From: an uncultured Anaerococcus sp.
Lineage (GTDB): Bacteria; Bacillota; Clostridia; Tissierellales; Peptoniphilaceae
Length of the DNA: 13,972 nt
Direction of reading: 5' to 3'
NCBI RefSeq assembly: GCF_947253225.1
Contig: NZ_CAMXYR010000041.1
Span: forward strand, 1 to 13,972
Shown here piece after piece: positions 4,761 to 12,621 of the stretch; positions within the stretch are counted from its first letter, which is position 1, and each line of letters begins with the position of its first letter. Below the pieces are notes generated by a model. The model saw only the letters and a list, made by a program, of their open reading frames with translations. It did no database searches and was not told the DNA's origin. Both the position numbers and the translations under genes were made by a program.

Positions 4761-6106
4761 TATAGGCTGAGTCCACAATCCTTAATTTTGTTTACAATTT
4801 CTTCTACGCAAGATTTTGCCAAAACATCTGTTTCTGCCTCAACCATTACTCTAACTAAAGGTTCTGTTCCTGATGCTCTTACAAGAACTCTTCCGCTATC
4901 AGCTAGTTTTGCTTCAACTTTAGCAATTTTTGCCAATACTTCCTTGTTATTCAAACATTCTTCCTTGTCTTTAACAGACACATTTACAAGCTCTTGTGGA
5001 TAAATTTTCAGATCTTTTGTTAGAGAGTTTAGGTCAGTTTTAGCTTCAATCATAGCCTCCATTATTTTTAATGAGGTTAAGATTCCATCTCCTGTGTTGG
5101 CAAACTTCTTGTAGATGATATGGCCAGATTGTTCTCCACCTAGTTCATAGCCGTGTTCAACCATCTCTTGGTGCACATATTTATCACCCACTGCAGTTTT
5201 TACATAGTTGATTCCTAATTCATCGAAGGCCTTGTACAAGCCAATGTTGCTCATTACTGTTGTAACTACTGTGTTTGAATTTAGGGCTCCTTCTTTTTTC
5301 ATGTGCTTGGCAGATATGTATAGGATTGTATCTCCATCGACAACATTTCCCTTATTATCAACAGCTATGCACCTATCGGCATCTCCGTCAAAGGCAAATC
5401 CTATATCCAAGTTATTGTCAAGTACAAATTTTTGTAGGTTCTCTATATGAGTTGAACCTGCATTGTTGTTAATATTAAAGCCATTAGGTTCTGCATTTAT
5501 AACATGAGTATCTGCTCCAAGAGCATCGTAGACAGGTTTAGCTATTGTAAAGCTTGCTCCATTGGCACAGTCTAATCCTACTTTTATCCCTTCAAAAGAC
5601 CTTGTAACTGTTTGGATAAGATAAGCAATGTACCTATTTCTTCCACCTATATAGTCAACACTTCTTCCTATATTATTTTCAACAGCAAGGTCTATATCTC
5701 TAATATCACTATCAATATAAGCTTCAAGAAGTTCCAAGAAGGAATCTTCCATCTTTTCTCCGTCCCTGTTTATAATTTTGATACCATTATCGTAGTATGG
5801 GTTATGACTTGCAGTAATCATTATTCCACAGTCGAAATCTTCTGTTTTTGTTATATAAGAAACTGAAGGAGTTGGTGTAACGTGCATGATGTGGGCATTG
5901 GAGCCAGAGGAAGTAATACCAGCACAGAGGGCATTCTCAAACATATAAGAAGACCTTCTAGTATCTTTGCCTATAAGGATTTTCCCATTTCCGTTTTTGC
6001 CTTTCCTAAAATAATCTCCCACAAATCTTCCAATTTTAAAAGCGTGGTAAACATTTAAGTTTTTATTAGCCTCTCCCCTGAAACCATCCGTTCCAAAATA
6101 TTTCAT
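4760..6106 (-). CDS. glmM: Phosphoglucosamine mutase
   Basis: 448 residues, the normal GlmM length. It converts glucosamine 6-phosphate to glucosamine 1-phosphate in the cytoplasm, on the route to UDP-GlcNAc and peptidoglycan. All four active-site loops are present: MITASHNPYYDNG with phosphoserine S100, the metal-binding DGDADR (240-245), the sugar-binding GGEQSGH (323-329) and the phosphate-binding RASGTEPLVR (410-419). AAGGAG sits eight bases before the ATG. The segment GEQSGHI and the overall size separate GlmM from the related phosphomannomutases. It is followed by an overlapping small gene and may share transcripts with it. Confidence 0.96.
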   Translation of the reverse strand: MKYFGTDGFRGEANKNLNVYHAFKIGRFVGDYFRKGKNGNGKILIGKDTRRSSYMFENALCAGITSSGSNAHIMHVTPTPSVSYITKTEDFDCGIMITASHNPYYDNGIKIINRDGEKMEDSFLELLEAYIDSDIRDIDLAVENNIGRSVDYIGGRNRYIAYLIQTVTRSFEGIKVGLDCANGASFTIAKPVYDALGADTHVINAEPNGFNINNNAGSTHIENLQKFVLDNNLDIGFAFDGDADRCIAVDNKGNVVDGDTILYISAKHMKKEGALNSNTVVTTVMSNIGLYKAFDELGINYVKTAVGDKYVHQEMVEHGYELGGEQSGHIIYKKFANTGDGILTSLKIMEAMIEAKTDLNSLTKDLKIYPQELVNVSVKDKEECLNNKEVLAKIAKVEAKLADSGRVLVRASGTEPLVRVMVEAETDVLAKSCVEEIVNKIKDCGLSL

Positions 6107-6145
6107 TTATTTCTCCTTTTTAATTTTTACTACTTTGTTTTTTAT

Positions 6146-6151
6146 ATTATA
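6146..6151 (-). promoter_or_regulatory. -10 box of the probable glmM promoter
   Basis: A perfect TATAAT on the minus strand, about 40 bases before the glmM ATG. The -35 region 17 bases upstream (TTTTCT) is weak. The opposite strand of this 101-base divergent gap must also start the aldehyde dehydrogenase gene, but no clear plus-strand promoter is visible. Confidence 0.55.
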
Positions 6152-6207
6152 CCCTATTGATATATAAGAGAAAATTTGGGTACAAATTAAGAAAAGGAGT
6201 GAATAAG

Positions 6208-7632
6208 ATGAATTTTGAAAAACTTAACAATGAGAAATTATATATAGATGGCAAGTACTTAGAAAGTGAGTCCCAAAAATGGATAGAGGTTGAAAACCCA
6301 GCTACTGGAGAGATTATTGCTAGGGTTCCTAAGGCTAGCCCAAATGAAATTAATCAAGCAGTTGAGGCTGCCTACGAAGCATTCAAGACTTTTTCTAAAA
6401 CAAGTCTTGACGAAAGAATATCTTATATAGAAAAGTTTAAGGATTGGATGATAGACCACCAATATGAAATTATGGAGACAATTAAACTAGAACTAGGAGT
6501 GCCAATAAGAATTGCCAAACCTGGTCAGTTTGACAAGCAAATGAAAAGAGTTGATGTCTTTATTGACCAAGCTAAGAAAATCGACTATAGGATAGATATG
6601 GATGGTGGTTATGTTAGAATGGAGCCAATCGGGGTTGTGGCAAGTCTTACTCCTTGGAATTATCCTCTTGGTCAGATAATCATGAAAGTTATACCTGCAC
6701 TTCTTATGGGCTGTCCAGTTGTCCAAAAACCTGCATCTGATACCCCTCTTACAGCTTATTTTGTAGCCAAGGCTTTTGATGAAATCGGCCTACCTAAGGG
6801 TGTGTTCAATTTAATAACAGGTTCTGGTGCCGAAGTTGGAGATATTTTAAACTCTCACCCAAAAGTTGCTATGGTTTCCTATACAGGTAGTCTAGCTGGT
6901 GGATCTTCTTCAGCCAAACACGCTATGAACACAGCCAAGAAGGTTGTTCTCGAACTTGGTGGCAAATCACCAGCAGTTTTCATCAAAGGGGCAGATATTA
7001 GGATGGGAGTAAAGCAAGTTTTAAATAGGGTCTATCTAAATGTAGGCCAAACTTGCTCCTGCCTATCAAGGGCAATAATAACTGATGATATCTATGATGA
7101 TGTAATAAAAGAATTTATAGCCCAATACGATAATTATCCAGTAGGAAATCCTGATGACGATAGAACTGTTGTAGGAACTCTTGCAGGTAAAAAGCAATTT
7201 GATAGGGTGAAAGCTTTTATTGAAGAAGGAATCAAAGAAGGTGCCAGCCTTCTTAGAGGAGAAGTTCCAACAGAAAGTGATGTTGGATATTATGTAAAAC
7301 CTGTTATTTTTACAGATGTCAAACCAGGAATGGCTATTCACGATAAAGAAATCTTTGGTCCAGTTCTTTCCATAATAAAGGTTAAAGATAAAAAAGAAGC
7401 CATAGAAGTTGCTAATGCTGTAGATTTTGGTCTTTCTTCAGCAGTCTTCGGTAATGAAGAAGAAGCACTTGAGATAGCCTATGAAATTAAGGCTGGAGAT
7501 GTCTACCTAAATTCCAAGGGTGGAAGTCCAGAACTACCTTTCGGTGGTTACAAGCAATCAGGTATTGGCAGAGAAGGTGGAAAATTCGGACTTATGGAAT
7601 ATCTTGAGCCAAAGTCAATCCATACAGCCTAA
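6208..7632 (+). CDS. NAD(P)-dependent aldehyde dehydrogenase family protein
   Basis: 474 residues of the ALDH superfamily, oxidising an aldehyde to a carboxylate with NAD(P)+. Conserved points are the oxyanion Asn N151 (TPWNYP), the cofactor Lys K174 (QKPAS), the general base E249 (LELGGKSP), the nucleophile C283 (GQTCSC), and E381/F383 in EIFGPV. The dinucleotide-binding GSxxxG segment reads GSLAGG (227-232). Substrate cannot be told from sequence, although the YLNVGQTCS region resembles general non-acylating ALDHs. The ATG at 6208 is fixed by AAGGAG at 6194-6199; the open frame continues upstream to a TTG without a ribosome-binding site. It is monocistronic, divergent from glmM, and closed by a terminator. 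It has no metabolic partner gene nearby. Confidence 0.92.
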   Translation: MNFEKLNNEKLYIDGKYLESESQKWIEVENPATGEIIARVPKASPNEINQAVEAAYEAFKTFSKTSLDERISYIEKFKDWMIDHQYEIMETIKLELGVPIRIAKPGQFDKQMKRVDVFIDQAKKIDYRIDMDGGYVRMEPIGVVASLTPWNYPLGQIIMKVIPALLMGCPVVQKPASDTPLTAYFVAKAFDEIGLPKGVFNLITGSGAEVGDILNSHPKVAMVSYTGSLAGGSSSAKHAMNTAKKVVLELGGKSPAVFIKGADIRMGVKQVLNRVYLNVGQTCSCLSRAIITDDIYDDVIKEFIAQYDNYPVGNPDDDRTVVGTLAGKKQFDRVKAFIEEGIKEGASLLRGEVPTESDVGYYVKPVIFTDVKPGMAIHDKEIFGPVLSIIKVKDKKEAIEVANAVDFGLSSAVFGNEEEALEIAYEIKAGDVYLNSKGGSPELPFGGYKQSGIGREGGKFGLMEYLEPKSIHTA

Positions 7633-7648
7633 GTTATCCTAGGTCTTG

Positions 7649-7671
7649 AGAGGGTTTATTCCCTCTTTTTT
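7649..7671 (+). terminator. Terminator after the aldehyde dehydrogenase gene
   Basis: GAGGG (7650-7654) pairs with CCCTC (7661-7665) around a 6-base loop, followed by TTTTTT (7666-7671). It insulates the next gene from upstream transcription. Confidence 0.88.
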
Positions 7672-7677
7672 ATTTGC

Positions 7678-7683
7678 TATAAT
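7678..7683 (+). promoter_or_regulatory. -10 box abutting the trmN6 start
   Basis: A perfect TATAAT ends six bases before the ATG at 7690. The sequence 17 bases upstream (TTTATT at 7655-7660) is a poor -35 and lies in the terminator loop. If used, transcription would start at or next to the ATG. Confidence 0.55.
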
Positions 7684-7689
7684 TAATAT

Positions 7690-8394
7690 ATGAAAAAATT
7701 AGATTATTTACCAAGAACAGACATACAAATGATTCACATTGATGGAGCTTATTCTTTTGGAGTAGATTCAATAATCCTTGCAGATTTTTCCAAAATGAAA
7801 AAAGGGAAAGTTCTCCTTGATATAGGGGCAGGCTCTGGAGTTTTAGCCTTTCTTGCAAATAGCCTTTACCAACTTACCAAGGTTTATGCAGTTGAAATTC
7901 AAAAAGCTAAAGCAGAGCTATTAAAGGAAAATATATCCCTAAATAGGCTTACGAATGTTGAGCTTATTAATGATGATTTGAACAAAATAAATTTAGGAGA
8001 GAATTTTCTGGACTATATCATAACCAATCCTCCCTACTACAAGATTTCTGATAATATAGGAAATAAGGACGAAGAATTTCTTATATCTCGTCAAGAAAAA
8101 TATCTTAACTTAGATAATATTTTCGCTTTTGCCAACAAAACCCTAAAGGATAGGGGCAAACTTTTTATGGTTCATAAACCAGAGAGGATGGTGGAAATTT
8201 TCCAAAAATCTGGGAATCTAAAGGTCAAAAGAGTTCGCTTTGTCCAATCAAGACCCAATGAAAAACCACAATTCATCCTAATTGAGTTTATAAAAAATGC
8301 CAAAGATGGACTAAAACTTGAGCCAACCCTAAATATTTATGAAGATGGAGATTATAGTACTGAGATGAAAATTATTAACGGTATAAAGGAGTAG
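7690..8394 (+). CDS. tRNA1(Val) (adenine37-N6)-methyltransferase, TrmN6/YabB family
   Basis: A 234-residue class I SAM-dependent methyltransferase. Motif I is LDIGAGSGVLAF (43-54), and the catalytic N6-adenine motif NPPY (113-116) follows the ITNPPYYKIS segment. The N-terminus MKKLDYLP and the IDGAYSFGVDSIILADF segment match the TrmN6/YabB family, which methylates A37 of tRNA. An in-frame TAA at 7684-7686 excludes a longer start, yet there is no Shine-Dalgarno sequence before the ATG. The -10 box position suggests a leaderless mRNA. It is followed by rsmI with two bases between the genes, an arrangement also seen in other Firmicutes, where yabB lies next to the rsmI homologue. Confidence 0.9.
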   Translation: MKKLDYLPRTDIQMIHIDGAYSFGVDSIILADFSKMKKGKVLLDIGAGSGVLAFLANSLYQLTKVYAVEIQKAKAELLKENISLNRLTNVELINDDLNKINLGENFLDYIITNPPYYKISDNIGNKDEEFLISRQEKYLNLDNIFAFANKTLKDRGKLFMVHKPERMVEIFQKSGNLKVKRVRFVQSRPNEKPQFILIEFIKNAKDGLKLEPTLNIYEDGDYSTEMKIINGIKE

Positions 8395-8396
8395 AA

Positions 8397-9224
8397 ATGG
8401 ATTATCAAATATATTTTGTACCAACACCAATAGGTAACCTTGAGGATATGACAATCAGAGCAATTAACACCCTTAAGGAAGTTGATGTTATTGCCTGTGA
8501 AGATACTAGAGAAAGTAAGAAACTCCTTAAATATTATGAAATCGACAAGCCCCTTACCGCCTACCATAAGTTTAATGAGATGAGTAAGTCTGAAGAAATC
8601 ATAAGAGAGTTGGATAAGGGAATGACCTATGCTGTTATTACAGACCAAGGAATGCCTGGAATATCCGACCCTGGTCATGTCCTAATCAAAAAATGTCAAG
8701 AAGCTGGTATTACTTACACAATTTTACCTGGAGCTAGTGCCATTATAACAGCCCTTGTTGGTTCTGGTCTTGATAACGAAAAGTTTACCTATTATGGTTT
8801 TATCCCCAAAAAGACTTCCGATAAAAAAACTTTTTATAAAAATTTACTAGACGAAGAAAAAACCTCCATAATCCTTGACACTCCCCACAATTTTGAGAAA
8901 ACTCTAGCAGATTTTAAGGAGCTTTTTCCGCAAAGAAAATTGTGTCTTGGCCGTGAGATTAGCAAAAAATTTGAGGAATATAAACTTTCTAGGATAGAGG
9001 ACCTTGATATTGAAAATATTACTCTTAAAGGTGAATTCGTCTTACTTCTTGAGGGTGGAGTAAGAGAAAAAGACAGCCTTTCTGCCTACAGAGAAAAAAT
9101 CCTAGCCTTACTTAGCCAAGGTCTAAAAACAAAGGATGTTGTAAAAGAAATTAAGAATGAAGCCTCCCTAAGTAAAAATGAAATTTATGAATATGTCTTG
9201 GAGCTTAATAATGAGAAGAACTGA
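8397..9224 (+). CDS. rsmI: 16S rRNA (cytidine1402-2'-O)-methyltransferase
   Basis: A 275-residue RsmI, a tetrapyrrole-methylase-fold enzyme that 2'-O-methylates C1402 in the ribosomal decoding centre. The motifs are VPTPIGNLEDMT (8-19), ACEDTR (33-38), TDQGMPGISDPG (82-93, where most homologues read SDAGTPxISDPG), PGASA (111-115) and YGFIPKK (133-139). A smaller C-terminal helical domain follows. AAGGAG (8386-8391) lies in the end of trmN6 and gives a five-base spacing to the ATG. The 3' end overlaps the next gene by 14 bases. Confidence 0.95.
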   Translation: MDYQIYFVPTPIGNLEDMTIRAINTLKEVDVIACEDTRESKKLLKYYEIDKPLTAYHKFNEMSKSEEIIRELDKGMTYAVITDQGMPGISDPGHVLIKKCQEAGITYTILPGASAIITALVGSGLDNEKFTYYGFIPKKTSDKKTFYKNLLDEEKTSIILDTPHNFEKTLADFKELFPQRKLCLGREISKKFEEYKLSRIEDLDIENITLKGEFVLLLEGGVREKDSLSAYREKILALLSQGLKTKDVVKEIKNEASLSKNEIYEYVLELNNEKN

Positions 9225-9705
9225 TCGAGAAAAAGACAGTGTATTTGCAAAAAAAATTATAGATAAAGCTTCTTTTGGAGTAATGACAATTGAAGAGCGT
9301 GGATATTCTATTCCCTTGACTTTCGCAAGAGATGGCGATAAACTCTACTTTCATGGAGCGAGAGAAGGACTAAAAAACGACCTGCTTATAAAAAACGCCC
9401 GAGTTAGAATTGTTTTTGTTGGTGAAAACCACTTACCTGAACCTATTTCCGATGAAGATATCAGAAAAGACCCACGAAAACTAGCCAAACTATTTACATT
9501 AAAATATGAATCTGCAATTGTATCGGGAGCCTGTGAGCTGGTAAGTGATACTAATGAAAAAAACTATGCCTTAAAGTTGATTTGTCAAAAATTTTATAAA
9601 AGTTTGGATGCCTATATCGACAAGGCTATAGAAATGAGTGGCAAGCTTACCGCCTGCTATAGGGTTGAGATTGAATCAATCGAAGGGAAATCAAACATAA
9701 ACTAG
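9211..9705 (+). CDS. PNPOx-like / NimA-family flavin-binding protein
   Basis: 164 residues from the ATG at 9211, inside the end of rsmI. The TGGAG ribosome-binding site at 9199-9203 supports this start over an in-frame ATG 33 bases earlier. The start MRRTDREKD, then FGVMTIEERGYSIPLTFA and LYFHGAREGLKNDLLIKNARVRIVF (45-69), are typical of the split-barrel pyridoxamine-phosphate-oxidase-like family that includes NimA. These bind FMN or related flavins and often have undetermined reductase activity. NimA members can inactivate nitroimidazoles, but most family proteins have not been shown to do so. It ends the trmN6-rsmI unit. Confidence 0.82.
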   Translation: MRRTDREKDSVFAKKIIDKASFGVMTIEERGYSIPLTFARDGDKLYFHGAREGLKNDLLIKNARVRIVFVGENHLPEPISDEDIRKDPRKLAKLFTLKYESAIVSGACELVSDTNEKNYALKLICQKFYKSLDAYIDKAIEMSGKLTACYRVEIESIEGKSNIN

Positions 9706-9724
9706 GGGGCTACCCGCCCCCCTA
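9703..9724. terminator. GC-rich hairpin between convergent units
   Basis: TAGGGGG (9703-9709, including the stop codon of the flavoprotein gene) pairs with CCCCCTA (9718-9724) around an 8-base loop. It lies between the plus-strand rsmI unit and the minus-strand rib operon. Neither side has a good T tract, so it may act as an mRNA 3'-end stabiliser or a weak bidirectional terminator. Confidence 0.55.
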
Positions 9725-9750
9725 TGACAATAATTATATGCTTTTTAATT

Positions 9751-10347
9751 TTATAATAGCTCCATTAATTGGCGAATATCATCTATCTTATAATCAGCTA
9801 ATTCACCTTCTTGTGGCTTACCATAGCCATAGGAAGCAAAGACTGACTTTTGCTTATTTTCATAGGCTGCTAGTATGTCTTCTTTCCTATCTCCTACCAT
9901 AAGGTAATCTTCCTTGACAGTTTGCCTTAAAATCTTGTATTTATCGATAAAGCCGAAATCTTCCCCAACAAGATATTTTGTAAAATACCTATCCAAGCCA
10001 AAAACCCTTCTTGCTTCTGTCATGTAAGCTCTTAGGCACTTACTAAGAATGTATAAGTCGTATTTTCCTTTCAAATACTCGAGTGTTTCATAAGAGTTTT
10101 CGTAAAGTGCCCCAGTTTTTTCTAGTTTTTCCCTAATTCTTTTACCATTTAAGTTTATTAAATAGTCCTTGTCGGAATCATCTTTTAAGATATCATCCCA
10201 ACAAGCCTTGGGACTCATCCCAATATATTTTTTGTAATCAACCGTCTTTGGATCTATGCCAAGGTCTGTAAGAGTTTGATATAAGGCTTCCTTATATACT
10301 AATTCTGTCTTGTGGATTGTTCCGTCAAAATCGAAAATTACAATCAT
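9751..10347 (-). CDS. HAD-family phosphatase, last gene of the rib operon
   Basis: A 198-residue haloacid-dehalogenase-superfamily hydrolase with a helical cap (about 15-85). Motif I is DFDGT (nucleophile D6, acid/base D8), motif II is S102 in YILSK, motif III is K136 or K138, and motif IV is VGDRKED (metal ligands D153/D157). Its ATG shares bases with the ribH TGA (ATGA overlap), so translation is coupled to ribH. Family members hydrolyse small phosphorylated metabolites. Because it ends an FMN-riboswitch operon holding all other rib genes, I infer it is the 5-amino-6-ribitylamino-uracil 5'-phosphate phosphatase that acts between RibD and RibH, a step known to be done by HAD enzymes in other bacteria. 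FMN hydrolysis or general phosphoglycolate-type repair are alternatives. Confidence 0.88.
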   Translation of the reverse strand: MIVIFDFDGTIHKTELVYKEALYQTLTDLGIDPKTVDYKKYIGMSPKACWDDILKDDSDKDYLINLNGKRIREKLEKTGALYENSYETLEYLKGKYDLYILSKCLRAYMTEARRVFGLDRYFTKYLVGEDFGFIDKYKILRQTVKEDYLMVGDRKEDILAAYENKQKSVFASYGYGKPQEGELADYKIDDIRQLMELL

Positions 10348-10805
10348 AAGATATCCATCAAGTTTACCATTTCTATAGCAGCAAGGGCAGCGTCACTTCC
10401 CTTATTCCCAGCCTTAACTCCTGACCTTTGGAGAGCTTGGTCGATTGTATCTGTTGTTATTACTCCAAAGATAACAGGCTTTTCACTTTCAAGGCTCACG
10501 CTTGCAACTCCCTTGGAAACTTCAGCACACACATAATCAAAGTGAGGAGTATCTCCACGAATGACCGCACCCAAACAAATCACAGCGTCGTAATCTTCTT
10601 TGTGAGCAAGCTTTTTAGCGGCTAGAGGGATTTCAAATGCTCCAGGAACCCTGATTATATCGATATTTTCTTCCTTAGTTTCGTGTCTTTTTAATGTATC
10701 AAGACAACCTTCCACAAGTCTATCGGTTATAAAATGGTTAAATCTCGCTACTACAATAGCAAATTTCTTATCCTTTGAAACTAAATTAGCACTAAAATCA
10801 CGCAT
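10344..10805 (-). CDS. ribH: 6,7-dimethyl-8-ribityllumazine synthase
   Basis: A 153-residue RibH of normal length. It condenses 5-amino-6-ribitylamino-uracil with 3,4-dihydroxy-2-butanone 4-phosphate, usually as a 60-mer or pentamer. The signature pieces are VARFNHFITDRL (19-30), VPGAFEIP (53-60), the active-site GAVIRGDTPHFD (79-90) with catalytic H88, FGVITTDT (113-120) and the phosphate-contacting R127. AAGGAG (10813-10818) lies within the end of ribBA, and the genes overlap by eight bases. Its stop codon overlaps the start of the HAD gene. Confidence 0.97.
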   Translation of the reverse strand: MRDFSANLVSKDKKFAIVVARFNHFITDRLVEGCLDTLKRHETKEENIDIIRVPGAFEIPLAAKKLAHKEDYDAVICLGAVIRGDTPHFDYVCAEVSKGVASVSLESEKPVIFGVITTDTIDQALQRSGVKAGNKGSDAALAAIEMVNLMDIL

Positions 10806-12006
10806 CTTTTCTCTCCTTAAATTCTTTTAATTCATGGCCCATTCTGCTAGCCTTAATTTCTAAGTATCTTCTGTCTGTGTCATTTGATTTTATCTCTATA
10901 GGACATCTCGAATCAACCTTGATTCCATAATTCTCAAGTTGGTTGATTTTATCAGGATTATTAGTCATAAGCCTTACTGATTTTACACCAAGTCTTGATA
11001 AAATTTCTGAGGCAATCTTGTAATCTCTCATATCCTCTGGAAAGCCAAGTTTGAGGTTAGCATCTACTGTATCAAATCCTTTTTCCTGAAGTTCATAGGC
11101 TTTCAATTTGTTAAATAGACCTATCCCTCTTCCCTCTTGTCTTAAATAAAGAAGGACTCCCTCTCCGTTTTCTTCAATATTTCGAAGGGCCTTATGAAGT
11201 TGACTTCCACAATCGCACCTTCTTGAGCCTAGAACATCTCCAGTTAGACATTCTGAGTGAATTCTTGTAAGAACCCCCTCTTTTTTAATATCACCCTTTG
11301 TAAGAGCAACATGCTCTTTACCAGTCTTTCTATCAAGGAAACCATAAGCCATAAAAGTTCCATATTCACTAGGAAGTTTTACAGGATTTGTTGAAATCAC
11401 ATCAACTTCTAAGTTTTTCCTATATTCTTGAATTTCGCTGACTGTAGTAACTTTCATATTTAGTTTTTCCGCTAGACTTATGAGGTCGTCTCCCCTCATC
11501 ATATGTCCATCATCAGCCATTATTTCACAGCAAAGTCCAACTTCTTTAAGACCAGCAAGCCTCATAAGATCTATGGTAGCTTCTGTATGACCATCTCTTT
11601 CTAGCACTCCTCCATCCTTAGCAACCAAGGGAAATACATGACCTGGTCTTCTAAAATCACTAACCTTAGATGCTTCATCCGCTAAAGCTCTTATAGTTTC
11701 TGCTCTTTCAAAGGCAGAAATTCCAGTTGATGTATTAATATGGTCAACAGAAACAGTAAAGGCAGTTTCGTGATTATCAGTATTTTCTTTAACCATAGGG
11801 TCAAGGGACAATTTTCTTGCTATATCTTTTCCTATAGGTGTGCAGATAAGCCCTCTTGCATAGGTCGCCATAATGTTTACCATCTCTCCTGTAACTCTTT
11901 CCCCAGCACAAATCATGTCGCCTTCGTTTTCCCTATCCTCATTATCAGTAACAAGTATAATTTCATTATTTCTAAGGGCTTGTAAAGCTTCTTCTACTCT
12001 ATTCAT
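10798..12006 (-). CDS. ribBA: Bifunctional DHBP synthase / GTP cyclohydrolase II
   Basis: 402 residues making both riboflavin precursors. The N-terminal RibB half (1-199) turns ribulose 5-phosphate into 3,4-dihydroxy-2-butanone 4-phosphate, with acidic loop DNEDRENEGD (21-30), RRPGHVFPL (119-127) and RDGHTEA (137-143). The C-terminal RibA half (200-402) opens GTP, with RIHSECLTGDVLGSRRCDCG (248-267) supplying the zinc ligands C253, C264 and C266 and LRQEGRGIGL (288-297) at the active site. No catalytic motif is missing. The ATG directly follows the ribE stop codon with no strong Shine-Dalgarno sequence, suggesting coupled translation. Confidence 0.97.
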   Translation of the reverse strand: MNRVEEALQALRNNEIILVTDNEDRENEGDMICAGERVTGEMVNIMATYARGLICTPIGKDIARKLSLDPMVKENTDNHETAFTVSVDHINTSTGISAFERAETIRALADEASKVSDFRRPGHVFPLVAKDGGVLERDGHTEATIDLMRLAGLKEVGLCCEIMADDGHMMRGDDLISLAEKLNMKVTTVSEIQEYRKNLEVDVISTNPVKLPSEYGTFMAYGFLDRKTGKEHVALTKGDIKKEGVLTRIHSECLTGDVLGSRRCDCGSQLHKALRNIEENGEGVLLYLRQEGRGIGLFNKLKAYELQEKGFDTVDANLKLGFPEDMRDYKIASEILSRLGVKSVRLMTNNPDKINQLENYGIKVDSRCPIEIKSNDTDRRYLEIKASRMGHELKEFKERKDA

Positions 12007-12621
12007 CTAAATTAGACCCAAAATTGAGTCCCTATCCTCCTTCTGTTCACTTCTATTTAATTTTTCAACTATTCTTGAAAATATATCTGTCTCCAAGTTG
12101 ACCAAGTCGCCAACTTTTTTATTCTTTAGGTTGGTTCTCGCAAGAGTTTCTGGTATGAGGGAAACTTCAAAAATATCTCCTTGCTCAAAAGAAACTGTAA
12201 GAGAAATCCCGTCAATAGCTATAGAGCCTTTATTTACAATATATTTGCTGATATCTCTACTCGTCTTAAACCTATATACATTTTTATTAATTGAAATTAG
12301 CCTACCGACTCCATCCACATGGCCTTGGACAATATGACCATCAAGCCTATCCGAAAACCTCAAGGCTCTTTCAAGATTTACTTCCTTGCCCAAAAGGCTC
12401 CTATCGAACTTAGTTTTACTTAAAGACTCAGCCATTATATCTGCCTTATAGTAAGAATCTGTAAGCTCCGTAACTGTAAGACAAACCCCATCAGTCATTA
12501 TGGAATCCCCAAGCTTAGTATCTTCCAAAACCTTTTTACAGGCAATTTTAACCTTGGTAGTTGAGGAATTTTGCCTAAACTCTACAACCTTTCCCAATTC
12601 CTCAGCAATCCCTGTAAACAT
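12007..12621 (-). CDS. ribE: Riboflavin synthase
   Basis: A 204-residue riboflavin synthase alpha chain. It dismutates two molecules of 6,7-dimethyl-8-ribityllumazine into riboflavin and 5-amino-6-ribitylamino-uracil. The invariant start MFTGIAEE and two homologous beta-barrels are visible: GDSIMTDGVCLTVTEL and RLDGHIVQGHVDGVG in the first, KGSIAIDGISLTV in the second (start near 98). GAGGT at 12627-12631 precedes the ATG. It overlaps the end of ribD by 20 bases and abuts ribBA. Some species name this gene ribC. Confidence 0.96.
   Translation of the reverse strand: MFTGIAEELGKVVEFRQNSSTTKVKIACKKVLEDTKLGDSIMTDGVCLTVTELTDSYYKADIMAESLSKTKFDRSLLGKEVNLERALRFSDRLDGHIVQGHVDGVGRLISINKNVYRFKTSRDISKYIVNKGSIAIDGISLTVSFEQGDIFEVSLIPETLARTNLKNKKVGDLVNLETDIFSRIVEKLNRSEQKEDRDSILGLI

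Noticed and set aside
5208..5866. Several plus-strand open frames of 65-84 codons
   Set aside because: All antisense within glmM, mutually overlapping, without ribosome-binding sites.
6157..6207. Upstream TTG start for the aldehyde dehydrogenase
   Set aside because: No ribosome-binding site, while the ATG at 6208 has AAGGAG at good spacing and gives a normal ALDH N-terminus.
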